Below, one piece after another: positions 11,856 through 23,600 of a DNA stretch of 64,000 nt (position 1 is the first letter of the stretch; the number at the start of each line of letters is the position of its first letter). The notes under the pieces are model-generated. The model was given only the letters and a program-made list of their open reading frames with translations, was not told where the DNA came from and ran no database searches. A program made the position numbers and the translations under genes. Source of the stretch: Alviniconcha marisindica (Eukaryota; Mollusca; Gastropoda; Provannidae); assembly GCA_018857735.1 (NCBI GenBank), contig JABMCL010000958.1:682001-746000 (forward strand). Direction: 5' to 3'.

Positions 11856-13174
11856 AACTAGCTAACATGACTGGTATAATGGACTTGTACAGACTTGTTA
11901 TGGTTTTGGCAGTACCGTGGACATCTTCCACTGTGTTTACTTTGTTTTTACTGAATTTATTGTTTAAGACCATGTCTTAGTTTTCAATTTTGACATCTGC
12001 GATCTGTGCAAACCATGAAGCACAATGTCACGTGACAGTACCATCCGGGTCGGGCACAATTACATATACACCAAAGTGATCAAGAACGACACAATAATAC
12101 TTTCATAACAGCTCACAGAACGTTTACTTTGATCAATTGTACATTGCAATAAACACTGCCTCACTAGGTATGAATTGTTGCTAAATAGGTTTGAGTATGT
12201 CTGCCCATTCGACTGACGGGGCCCCCGGTAGCCCTCCCGGCACCGGCGGCCACTGCGGATCGGACTCGAGGGCATTGATGCGTGTGTTTTTTATGCAACA
12301 CTTTGGGTTTCTTTCACTCATTGTACTACCAAGCACCAGATACAAAATGGGTGGGGGTAGGGAAAGAGTGTGTGTGTGGGTGGGGGGGGGGGGGGGGCGG
12401 GGGGGGGGGGGGGGGGCGGTGAACAAACATCAAGGTCTCAAAGTCAACATCGAACCAATCGCAGCCTCGACGCTCGCTGGCTCTGCGCTTTGCAGGTCGT
12501 TGGCAAGCTACAGCCAGCCCAGAGACTTCAAAAGTGGATGCTGTTGATTGCTGTTTGTAGTTGCCTAAACATGTACACTGTTGCATGCCTTATGCTGGAA
12601 ACTGAAAATAAATAATGAATACAACTATTTAATCTCGGCCCCTAAGTCGTAAGATTATGCCAGTCGACAGTCCGGTCTTTGTGACAGCTCGCCGCCCCGA
12701 AACGTTGCACGCAGTTGGTCTAAAGATATCAAGCCAATCCACAACCGCCATGATCACACAGACGAACACTCTTCACGTGAGCGAAGTCGGGAGAAAATAC
12801 GCCAATCCAATCCGCCTGCCTGTGCCACCAGTAATAGCCAATCACATTCGTTCTTGGTGCTTGCGAGCAGCGATGACGTCAGGTGTTGAATATTGATGAG
12901 AAAGTTGTGCAGTGTTAGACCAATCAAACGATTGTTAGATTGGCTCGTGACATTTCAGCATGTCCGCTCTACATCTTGAGCTTCGTGTGGTTTGCAAAGG
13001 AGAGAAAATTCTTCTTGCCGCCAGTTGTTGCAGTATCTTGACAATCTGTTTTGTATTGCTACATGACCTCTTACTGGTGGAGTTATAACTGTTAAAGTAA
13101 ATGAGCTCATTTGTGAGCTCAGGCCATTGTACGTGAAGATATCTATTGGGCCAGTGTTGTCCTCCCAATTCAAG
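11856..13174. promoter_or_regulatory. Divergent promoter region between the IRF and THAP/zinc-finger genes
   Basis: No coding exon recognised. A G-rich tract (12378-12417) lies in the middle. The right half (12730-12950) holds CCAAT boxes near 12734, 12803, 12808, 12837 and 12922 and an inverted one near 12942, an E-box TCACGTGA at 12773-12780 and a perfect CRE TGACGTCA at 12874-12881. This looks like a TATA-less NF-Y/CREB housekeeping promoter firing rightward. The leftward promoter would be close to 11.86 kb. Confidence 0.5.
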
Positions 13175-13202
13175 ATGGCGAAGGCGGGTGCTTCAAAGGC
13201 AG
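13175..13202 (+). CDS. Candidate first exon of the THAP/zinc-finger gene
   Basis: ATG in a CAAGATGGCG (YY1-like, strong Kozak) context about 225 bp downstream of the CCAAT cluster. It encodes MAKAGASKA up to a CAG/GTTGGT donor. Joining it to the THAP exon is not settled: the CAG/GT donor leaves one base, while the THAP reading frame from 20490 needs two (donor TTG/GTTGAA at 13206) or none (a GC donor after 13198, if the 25-bp duplication in the next exon is ignored). Confidence 0.4.
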
Positions 13203-14094
13203 GTTGGTTGAATTTGAGATTTTGTTGAAAGTATTAAACGGAATACAAGAAAATCTGAGCAGGCAGTGTTACTTTATTATGGCCAAAATGAGGTTTGTGT
13301 ATTTTGGTTATCATGTTAATTGTAGATCTAATAAAAATACTGGATTGGTCCTTCTAAAGTCACATGACCTGATAGAGGCGGTTGTTTCATAAATTCACTA
13401 CAGTTGGCATGATGAAATGTTATACTGAATAGCATAAAAACAGTTATTACACAAGATAGTACCATGTTTATTGTGTATTTTATCTAATAATTTACACAAT
13501 GGCCTATGGTTGTATTCAAAATCATAGTGTAATACTACTAATAAATATTACATTGCAAGGGTGCATGTTGGCATTATGCCAGAAACTGAGTTAGGTTCAT
13601 TGTCCAAATAATGATACAAAAAGTTTTAAACAAAAATCAAAAGTTGTTCCGAACTCTAAAACAGCCTGAGGACTAGTCTTGTACTAGTAAGTGACCATAC
13701 TATCAAGCTTTACCAAACATTGAAATAAATATAAAAGAAAAGAAAAAGGAAAGATTTTTATGAGATTTTGAACTGATCTAAAAAATATTAATTTTTTAGA
13801 TGAGGCAAGAGGAGGGACATGTTGAGAGCTAACTAAGTTAATTTTGCTTCTACTCAGAACCTTTCAGAAATGCGAAATCCCCACTTCACAACAACACATA
13901 ACACTACTATTGTACTAACAGCAGATAAAAACAACAAAAATAGCAAAGTCTGCATGGGCTCATATAAATAAAATGATACTGAAAATCTGATCCTGCTGAC
14001 TGCAACTGCAAGATTTGCTGTATTCAGCATGAGTCACTAAACTGTTTTAATCGTTATAAATATATGTTACCACCCCGTAAACATGCTGGATCCA

Positions 14095-14480
14095 ATTCAC
14101 ATCTGATCTGGATTGGTTCAGAAGTGTTAGCCAGAAGCGGGCCTGATGATTCTTGCTTACTGGCTTGCTTCTGGACCAGATCCATTTGGCCAAAACCTGA
14201 TGCAGTCAGCCAGAACCAAATTGGATCCATGTTGGTTTTGCACAATATGACCTAGACTATCTGTGGAAGAATGCATTCAAGTCTGAAAGTGGGAAACTGG
14301 CAGGGGGCCGGTTGCATTCATCCAGAATCTTGCCACATGATTTTTGGACACTGACTTGCTTCTTGACCTGATATGTTTGGCCAAAAGCTGACCAGGCCAT
14401 CCAGACTGGATCTGGGCTGGTTTTGCACAAGATGATCTTGGCCTTCTTTGGAAGAACTGAACTGAATTGGATACAGGAAG
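14095..14480. repeat. Diverged tandem duplication, about 200-bp unit
   Basis: The block with TTTGGCCAAAACCTGA, GGTTTTGCACAA and TGGAAGAA (14165-14275) recurs in order at about 14368-14460. The copies differ by many substitutions and small indels. No coding content. Confidence 0.6.
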
Positions 14481-15193
14481 TTGTATCCAGCATATATGAC
14501 CTGGCCCAATTCTGGCTGCACACTTCCTAGTTCCAGCCTGATTCTGGCTGCACGCTGGCTGAAATGGCCATAACTAGCTATAACCAAAATACTTCCAAAC
14601 TGGATCTGGCATATTTACTGGGTAACACAATATGATCCATTTCAGAAGCCCCAAACCCTCCAAACAAGTTTCTAAACATGTGGGTGTGAAGCCAAATCAC
14701 AGGACAGTTCTATGCACATGTTCTACTTAGATGACATGGTCACATGAACAAAGTACACAAAAACTGATCAGTCAGCATTCAGTTTTCAGTCTTTCATGTA
14801 ATTATTATGTAACTAATGATGGCATGCAGCATTTTATCTGAGATTATTGAAGAATAGATTATACGACAACCGAAATACAGCAAGTACTCAAATCTAGAGT
14901 TATCATCAAACATAACTGATTTTTTTACCAATCAGTGAATCACACACTACTAACTAGTTATGAATAATTGTGTTAGCTACATGGAAATGATCTTGTTTAC
15001 TATTGTGTTTTCTACTTTTTTAGCACTGCAATATGTAATTGTAAATACTAAATCAAATGATCATAATTCATTAGTAGTAGTAATACTACTTCCTGAATAA
15101 GACTATTAAGAGTAAGACTATTAGGACACAATAAGAGCCTGTTGACAAGAAAAGAAAAAAGAAATACTTTTGCACTGTCTGCCTCTCACTCAG

Positions 15194-15195
<2 letters not shown>

Positions 15196-15234
<39 letters not shown>
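15196..15234. repeat. (CA)n microsatellite
   Basis: Uninterrupted CA dinucleotides. A second, slightly interrupted array lies at about 15862-15902. Confidence 0.9.
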
Positions 15235-15237
<3 letters not shown>

Positions 15238-15867
15238 ATTTGTGCCAGACCAGTGCACCCGTTAAGTGGTTTGCACATTTGATGAAGAAATTAGTCTTGA
15301 AAAACAAAGTGTCTAACATGCCCCCACATAAGTCACAACATATCCCTTCATCCTAGCAATTTTTATATATATTTTTTAAAACATAGTTTCAGAAAATGAT
15401 CCAGGAAAGCTATTTGGATGGTCGCAGCTGCCTTCAGCTGTATGTGTTCCTTCATCATGATATTTCACAGCAGTTTTACCAGTTATTAAGTGATCTGGGT
15501 AAATGATTAAGATTTTTGGAAAAGCATGGGTGCTACTGAAACTGAAAGGCCCCCCCCATAAGTGTTCCTGTTGTTGGGAATGGAGCATGCATTTGTGGGG
15601 TGGTTGTTAATTGCTGAAGAGCATATAGAACAGCTCTAGGGAAATAAAGGATAAAGAACAATTAAACACAAGCACCTTCGGCAGAGAGTCTTCGTCGGGT
15701 GTAAGAAGATAGATAGAAAATAATAAAAGAAGAAGGAAGTAAAGAAGATAGACAAGGAATTGGTGTAAAACAATGTTAAGAATGTATACGTAGATTTAAA
15801 ACAGCATCATCAAAATTATGAAAATTAGGAGCGTGATCAACCCACATAATTATGAATAAACACACAC

Positions 15868-15903
<36 letters not shown>

Positions 15904-17029
15904 CTATTGCACCTGCAGAGCAACAACATGTAATTTAGAAGGGCTACAGAGCCCTTGTGCTGAAGAGCATGTCCAGCATAAGCAGAATAGACCAATCTAC
16001 TCTGGGTCAGTCTTAGTGTAAGCTCTGCCCTCAAGTCTGGCAAATAAAGGAGGCAGTGGGGGTGGGGGGATTGGTCGCTGTTGTTGCCAGACTTAGCTTC
16101 ATTAATTATATGAAGCTGTTGATTTGCTGGTATGAATTTCCTGTGCTTTTTGATGGACTAAGTGGAGTGGTCCTTTGTACAGTAAAGAAAGAGAAAGAAA
16201 ATGAACAAGCAAGAACTGATGTGGGTGTACCAAAAACAATAAAGTGCTGATGCAGGTGTGGTATGTATCAACCACACTTACACAGTAGTTTTGCTTTAAA
16301 TACCAAAGGTTAAGTTTTAAAACTCAAGCCAAAAGTGGACTAGACAATTAAATAAATTTACAAGCTGTCAATCAGTTGAAGAAATTGTGGAGAGAGAAAA
16401 AGAATCCCCGCAATCTGCACCAGTGTTCAATATGTTACAAAATCAGTGCAGATTCTTAAGTGAATGGTAGTATTAGTTATTTTCTGAAGATCATGTTTTT
16501 TTTGCCTGTTCCAAGCACTTGAAGAGTTGTTTTGAATCTGAGATGGCTATAGTTTCTTTAATGCCCTCGAAAACAGAAATGATGCATACTGTTCAAGAAA
16601 AAGAAATGCATATATTTGGTTTATTTTAGAGTTTGATGTTTGACATGAAAATTTGACAATTCAAGTTAATCAAATTTCTTATTATTATAACTGGTTTTGT
16701 TTTGTTGTTGTTGCAATTGATTCAACTTTCAAGTCAAAGTTCACAATTTCAACGCTATTCTCATTCGAAATCAGTTCATTCTGATTCAGTCAGTATTTCA
16801 CAGTTTGGTGCCTAAGTTGAATAAAACAGCAAATGTATCTGATCTATTAATGCATTCAATATTCCTACAGTAGTATAGATCTGTGATACAAAATGGGTTG
16901 AACTGTTTATCTGGGTTATTTAATGTTAGTTAGTTATGGACTTAATAATAGAGGGCATAATTTATGATGTGCCTGGCCTATCAAGGAAGACTTGTGGGGG
17001 GGGGGACTTTGATCATTTGGTTACTGTTA

Positions 17030-17440
17030 GGTATGCTTGCATTTCTTTGAGAGTCCAAAAACAATGGCAAAACAGCAAAAATAGCTTCCAGCTTCACTTC
17101 AGAGTTCAAGTACGTATTTTATTTGACAGTCTAAAATCTTCATTTTGGAATTATCTTTGAAACTGGTTGTATGGTCTCATTGGACTGTCACCATATGAAA
17201 GTTAGCAGTTTTTATTGTGGGGAGGGGCAGAAAACCACTAATAGTAATACTACCATTGATTTAGGTTAAGCATGCTCACATTTCTTTGAGAGTCAAAAAA
17301 CAATGGCAAAAGATCAAAAATAGCTTGTAGCTTGGCTTCAAGTACATGTATATATTTTATTTGACAATCTGAAATCTTTATTCTGCTTTGGAATATTTGA
17401 AACTGGCAGTATGGACTGTCATGTCAAATTTAGCAGTGTT
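17030..17440. repeat. Diverged tandem duplication, about 240-bp unit
   Basis: The segment containing TTTCTTTGAGAGTC and AAACAATGGCAAAA at about 17041-17070 recurs at 17281-17310, followed in both by TATTTTATTTGACA and a GAAACTGG block. Confidence 0.65.
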
Positions 17441-17639
17441 GATCAGTTGTCTAAACTAAGTTCCTGATCCTGTTTGATTCCCTTTCATCTCTCCAAGCTT
17501 TATCTTAATTCTTAACTAACATGAAGTATGACCACCGTATGGTAGCAAAGATTTTAGAACTGCATTTGGAATTAACCAGAGATGGGAAGGAGATCGTTTT
17601 TATCTGGGTTTCTGGCAGGGTTGGACTTTCTTTTTACTA

Positions 17640-18180
17640 GTTTCATCAAGAAAACAGAAAATCACAGGATCTCATGGTGTACAACCTCCACCTTGACAAT
17701 GGAGGTGCAGCTGGCCACACAAAATGTTTGTCCTCCACTGAATTGCCTGAAGAGGTGACAGTGAGACCACACATGCCATCATCCTCACAGATTCAGTGAG
17801 CTTGTTGCCAAAGGTGAAATGGGAAGCCCAGACTGGCATGTGTCAGTGTTCAACAACCACCTTCAAAAACAGGTGTGGATGTAGTGCCCTGCCCCTAGAC
17901 ATGCCAGAGTCAAGGGAAATGACCAAGCAGATACTGAGAGATAGGCTGGCCAGCTATCAGAATTGGCTTCTGTCTTTGGAGATTTGAAGTGTTGAGGAAT
18001 TTGAGACACTACCTAAGCACTCAAAGCCAAGAACATCACATCGTTGTCTTACGGAGAGAGATGTAGGAAGAGGTGCTGCTTAATGGTCTTCCTTGAAGTT
18101 GAAAGGATGAGAAAGGGCCATCGTCATTCAGATGAACATTGGAACTGTTTCAAAGGCAATGTTGTTATTATTGACTGCCT
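17640..18180 (+). mobile_element. Decayed 3' end of a non-LTR retrotransposon (RNase H and C-terminal region)
   Basis: Translation in shifting frames gives THAIILTDSVSLL, PDWHVSVFNNHLQ, a remnant of the GHAGVKGNDxAD motif, EVLRNLRHYL and ERAIVIQMNIGTVSKA. In order these are the RNase H domain and downstream segment of a non-LTR element. Several stops and frameshifts make it a fossil. A second fragment of the same family lies at 35010-35115. Confidence 0.65.
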
Positions 18181-18417
18181 TTATATATTATACAAACTTA
18201 TAGATGTTGGTAAAACTTCCGAGAGACAGGGTGGAGTGTATTATATGGGATTTTCCAGGCACATCCATGGCATAGACACCATCCTGAACTGAACTGTTCA
18301 GTGGCAGTGTTCTGATGACGTGTTGCAAAATATTTGTGCACTACTAAAGTACTATAGTAGTTAGTACTTATAAATATGTAAAAATATGTTTAAAAAATTC
18401 TTTACAGTAATGAAATC

Positions 18418-18495
18418 CAGATAATAATATAAAGAAAGTATAATTTATAAAGTCTAAAATCTTGTCTGTAGAGACTAGAGACCATTCTAAGCACA
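18418..18495 (+). repeat. SINE-like tail, copy 1
   Basis: AATAATATAAAGAAAGTATA followed by a CTGTAGAGAC-TTCTAAGC block. It resembles segments at about 22106-22165 (AATGGAAATTTGTAAAGTGC then CTCAAAGCGC) and 45583-45645 (AAAGTATTTATATAAAGCAC then CTAGAGACTATTCTAA). The pattern is that of molluscan SINE 3' regions, by recollection only. Confidence 0.45.
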
Positions 18496-19746
18496 GACAT
18501 GCACCCACACATACAAGTATATATATATGCCTATATATATTGACTACAAAACTTAATTTGCACACTTAGAGTTAGACAACAAACAGAGACTTGAGGTGGA
18601 AGAAGATAGCAGCATGGAACTGAAGACATGGCAGATCTATTGTTTTGTAAAAAGAGGTTTGATTGGAAGGAGTCCAGAGAGGGTTTTGTCAGAGACTGAG
18701 AGAGGAAGGGAAAGATGGTTCCATTCTTCTGGGCTGAAGACAGAAAAAACATGGGAACCAACAGTGGAAAGTCTGGTACGAGAAATCTGGAGGCTGAAAG
18801 TATCATCAGCAGAGCAGAGAATATGGGAGGGTGTGTCAAGTTGAAGACAATATCTATATGAAGTCAAATGCAAGCAGGAAAGTCAGGCAAAAGAAGCACA
18901 ACAGTTTTTCTCAGTCTTCACAGCTTCTGTTCTCGCAAATGCAGAATAACATTCTTCTGGGTTTTTTAATTTCCTTTGCATGACATAATCAGCAGCACCA
19001 CAGTGCATGCATTTCCAGATCAATTTCTCAAGGTCAGAATATCATGGCCTCATACATGTTCATAGTCTTCTCCATCACTGGGGTGTTGTCATGTTAGTAA
19101 GGCAAAAAGCCTAACTTGAAATACAATCTGACTACATGAATACATCTCTCTTGCTGTCTCTATCCTGAGGTGACCCTGTGGGGTTAACAGGACATTAAGA
19201 TCCAGTTACTACCACTCTCTCACAGCGCAACTGCCAGGCACCACCTTTCTCAGCTCGGCCTCCCACTTCTGAAGCACTCAGAACAAAGACTTTCGAGAAT
19301 ATCTCACAAAGAAGTGTAGTCACATGACCCTACCGTAGATTCAAGTCAAGGTGGCATAGGCCAGCAGTTACTTATTACTAAATTAGATGATACCAAAACA
19401 TCACAACTGCTACTGCACACTCATCACTATCTTGAGCACCTAATAAAACCATTAATCTACAACATTCTGCAAAATGTATATTAGTAATTAGATATGAGAC
19501 AAAACAATTTCAACTAACAAACTACATTTAAATCCACCACATTTTGTGCTCAACAAAGATAACAAGCTCCCTGGCAAATACCCAAAATCAAGTTCATTCA
19601 AACAAGTCTTCTACATAGTTGACTACTAAAGTTAGTCAGTAGTAATTGGATTTTTAATGTACCATCAGCCGCAAAGAGTCACCTCAGGGCAAAAAGTTAG
19701 CCATACAACCAGTCTTGAGTTATATACTGAAGAGAAAAAACATCTT

Positions 19747-19749
<3 letters not shown>

Positions 19750-19794
<45 letters not shown>

Positions 19795-19795
19795 C
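19750..19795. repeat. (AT)n microsatellite
   Basis: About 46 bp of alternating A and T with one phase slip. Confidence 0.9.
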
Positions 19796-20489
19796 AACAG
19801 CATCCTAGAGGTGCACCCTGAAGTAAGTTAGCTGGTGCTTTGAGTGCAACTTGATATTTTGATGTATAACAGTACTTAATAACACACTACATGATATATA
19901 AATATAGAAGAACATATGGGTAATAATATTATTCCACACTGTTACTCTGATAATATCTTTGATGCGAGTCATTATAGCTGTCTGCCTTTTTTGTTTTCTT
20001 TGACTTAATTGTACAAGCTTTTTTGTGCATCTTTTTTTGTTCCTTAAATGTGCCACGGAGTTGCCTGAACCAGTGGCATTGGCACTTCTTTCTTGTGTCC
20101 TTGCTCTGAGTCTGATAGTTCATATTATATACTCTCAGTTTATATTATATGCCCTGCCCCATCCATTAGCTACTCTGCATCATGACTGAAATGAGATGAA
20201 CATTATATAAGCTGTGCTGGGAGTTTTAATAAATCTACCTCCTCGTTAATCCATTATCTATTATTAATAGTATTAATCTGTTAGACTAGTCACTCATATT
20301 TTGACTGGGCTCAAAGCTTTAACTAACTAACAAATCACTCATAATGCATGCTGCTCAGGTGTCTCAGCCAATTGGTGCACCAAATAAATCTGACAGCCGT
20401 GTGGGTATGGCCGACGTAGCCAGTTTTATAATAAAACATCGGAGATGATGAATCGCAAGTTTTGCTGATTTTTTTCCACTACCGGGAAG

Positions 20490-20685
20490 CATTGTTGTTA
20501 TAACGGGGCATGCACGTTGTTGTTATAACGGGGCATGCACGTCGGACTCTCGATACCCCGATCGATCTCCAGGTGTGGTGTTTTTTCCATTTCCAATGCC
20601 TTTCACACAACTGGCACATACCAAGGCATGGATAAAGGCTTGTGGTCGGCCCCACAAGCTGTTCAACATCTACATGTGCTCAAAG
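20490..20685 (+). CDS. THAP exon A: zinc ligands CX4C to CX2H
   Basis: Frame with codons at 20521 onward: CCYNGACTSDSRYPDRSPG, then VVFFPFP, KAWIKACGRPHK and IYMCSK. The SDSRY...GVVFFPFP...W..ACGRP...CSKHF sequence is a classic THAP zinc domain. Donor AAAG/GTATGG in phase 0. The acceptor is taken as GGGAAG at 20489 after a T-rich tract. A 25-bp tandem duplication (20492-20541) covers the first ligands and shifts the frame between its two copies. Confidence 0.7.
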
Positions 20686-23600
20686 GTATGGCTTCTAATT
20701 TTCTTGGTTTCTGTCGAAGGAAGGATTATTGGTCATTGTTTAATTGAAGCACAAAGATAATTTTGTTCACTATTTTTGGTTATAATAAATATTCCAAGCA
20801 AGCAACACATTTTTGTGATGCTGGAGGCACAGCTTTGTTCAGCACCAGTTCTGGAATTGCCAGGCCTGACTCAGTGACCGCTTGCTCTATTCTGGAATTG
20901 GATATGTATGTGGTAACTGAAAATGGGGATGTAGTGAATGGTCATCCCTTTGACAGCTCGACACTGAAGACTGGACACACACACACATACATTGACACCA
21001 CACATTGCATTCATCAGTCAGTGACTGACACAGACTCACTGGGCCTAAAACACATGGCACAAAGACACATGTACAGAAAATCCACCATTCTGTAGTTCTC
21101 CATACACAAATACCATCACCTAAAGAGTGGCCTCCTGCCTAAAATTAACTTAATAAAATCAACACAAAAGGGAGTTAATTAACACTTAAAAGACATCACA
21201 CAAATTCAACAACAAAACCAGAATCACCTGTGGTAACTTACCTGGCACGCATGTAAATACAAGGTACATAAACTTTACCACAGCCTGCACAAATACATCC
21301 TTGAAAAAGGTTAATAGAGCTTGTTAGAGGTGGCCATGACTCTAGCCTGGCTGAATTGATTCACAACACAGTGCCATGATCATTGAGTAAAAATCGTACA
21401 GTGTGACTATAGTGCATGACTACTGCCTGGCTACATTTGTCCAGGGCACCATGAATGTAGACCACTGTGGTTTTTTTAAAAACTTTCTGTCAGTCATGGC
21501 CAGTTGTGATACCAAAATATGTAACTGTATTTTTTTTATTGGCTTATTGCCCGGGACTCCAGCATAGTGGTGGAAGAAGAGGACACAACCTGAATATGCA
21601 CTGTGGATTCAACACAGTTCCACCCTCCCTCCACTGCACCATCATAAAGTGGAGCAAGAACTGATGGGGCTTACTATGAATGCTTTCCAAAAATAAGGAA
21701 TTCTTCCAATGTTCATGGTGGTTTTGTCCACATGCGTTGATGGTACTATTGGTAGTGTTCATAATATTTATAATAATTTCAGTTCATGCATTTTTGTTTG
21801 TGTGTTGCTATACCACTATGCTAGCGCTTTTGTGACTTTGCTGCATGCATTTGTGCATACATGTATATTGTGTCTGAACCTACATGAGGCCCTTATGTAT
21901 GGGTTTAAATGATGTTTTGCACTTTTACAGCATTTCAAAGATGGGAAGCCATTTGCACAATACCCCTATCCAGTACCATTTCGTGTCAGACCAGTCGAAC
22001 GACGGAAACAAATTAAGAGAGGACCTGGTGAAAGTGCATTTAGGTATGTGTTCTGTTTTATTGTATATAGTTTTTAATAGATGTTTATTTTATTTTTCCT
22101 GTAAATAATAATGATAATGGAAATTTGTAAAGTGCCTACCCTGTGGCTCAAAGCGCTAAATCGGACACCCAAATAAATGTGAAGATGGAATCTGGCCTGA
22201 AAAACAGAGAAAATATGCAATTATATAATTCCTCTGCAGGTTTTGTATGGTTTTCTATTCAGTATTTATGCAGCAAGGGATATAAGTTAATAACTTTTTT
22301 GGTTCAAATTTGATCTCCTTGGGGTACAGCCATGTTGGTTTTGACTTCTGTCTTTACCAATAAAAAGCAGAAATGGGTTGGCTTGTGACATAATTGTCAC
22401 TTCTGCCACACATGCTGGCTTTGTTCTTGACATCATGGACACAGACTACAACTAGTAAACTACAAGACAAAAAAATGGCTGCAGCCAAGGCCTGGTTGTT
22501 GTGGTTTTTTTTTGTGTGTGCAACTTTTCAGACATTGATTTTAAATTTAACAAACCAGACCATACGTAAACAAAAAAAGAAAGCTTTTTGGTTCATTTCT
22601 GTACCCATGAAGTTCACTTTACATAGAAAATCGGTGCCTACTAATCAAGAGGTTGGAATTTATTCCAGCTGTAGAGTACTATGTCGATTGCTTTGCCCCT
22701 CATCAGATTCTGTGCCTTTCTGCAGTGAGTCATCTGTGGCAAAGCGGAAGAAAACAATACTGGGGATACAGACAGAAGTGAAGGTGAAGGGATGGCTCAA
22801 CATTCTACAGAGCAGAACTCAAATGGTAAGATTAAAGAAGCCATTTCCAAAAAGAAAAAGGAAAAAATGGAATGTTGTTGGGACTTCAGCTGCATGGGTG
22901 TTTTTCACACACATTGAACAACTCTCAAAACGTTACATTTCCCCACCCAAACACAGAATGTTTGTACCAGTTGGTAAAATGAGCATGAATCATTGAATGG
23001 AGAAGAAAAAAAAGTGAGTGTTTTGAGCATAGGACGTTTAATTTTCAAGACTTGAGGACACCACCACAGCATACCCGCAGCATACCTTAGCATCAGGAGA
23101 AGTACAAAGGAAGCTGAAGTCTTGGCTAACAACAAATCCAGTCATGCAGATGCACCTGTGCTCATTTGTGGAAGTATTGTTCTTTCTCCACTGCTTTGTG
23201 ACTGTGAGCTGCACCATAGGAAGTTAGGATGGAAGAGAAGTTTGCAGCAACAAACTTTCCATTAAGATTTCTCTGTCTCTTTATAACTATACAAGCTTGT
23301 GGAAATGAGAAGCCATGAGCCTGCATTGCCTAGCCTTGTGCCAAAGTCTACTCTGCCTGCTGCAGTCTTCAGCTCCAGTTCCTTGGCCTTGTGTTCCATG
23401 ATGGACAGCACAGTGCATGCTCTGTAGTCTGCTGGAAACCAAAGATCAACAGATCCTGTGACTGGAAATACTGTGTTTTCACGGGGCAGAACCTCAGTGG
23501 GCTTTTTGATACATATGACATCAGTAAGATTATTATAAACAGAGAACAGATGTTTTGACCCACTTTTGAATCAGGATCTATTCTAGATTCGTGGTGATAC

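Larger units (their letters stand above)
13203..20489. other. Long first intron of the THAP/zinc-finger gene
   Basis: About 7.3 kb with no convincing exon. It holds two old tandem duplications (14095-14480 and 17030-17440), (CA)n arrays at 15196-15234 and 15862-15902, a decayed retrotransposon end (17640-18180), a SINE-like tail (about 18418-18495), an (AT)n array at 19750-19795 and a dispersed repeat near 19640. Confidence 0.5.

Noticed and set aside
12191..12547. Open frames across the G-rich tract in the promoter region
   Set aside because: Gly/Val or Pro runs produced by the homopolymer; no splice sites or homology seen.
20573..20685. Splice acceptor at TCTCCAG/GTGTGG in phase with the first exon
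   Set aside because: It would remove the CX4C zinc ligands, which lie in the same open frame just upstream. A THAP domain without them would be dead.
21931..22043. Alternative frame ISKMGSHLHNTPIQYHF joining 25513 directly
   Set aside because: Phase-compatible, but it discards the clear THAP C-terminus (HFKDGKP...YPVPF). Two well-spliced exons between explain the phase instead.
22394..22996. 200-codon open frame on the plus strand
   Set aside because: Its ends lack coding character (Phe/Trp/Lys runs, intron-like sequence). Only the 22726-22825 part has splice sites and phase that fit the zinc-finger gene.
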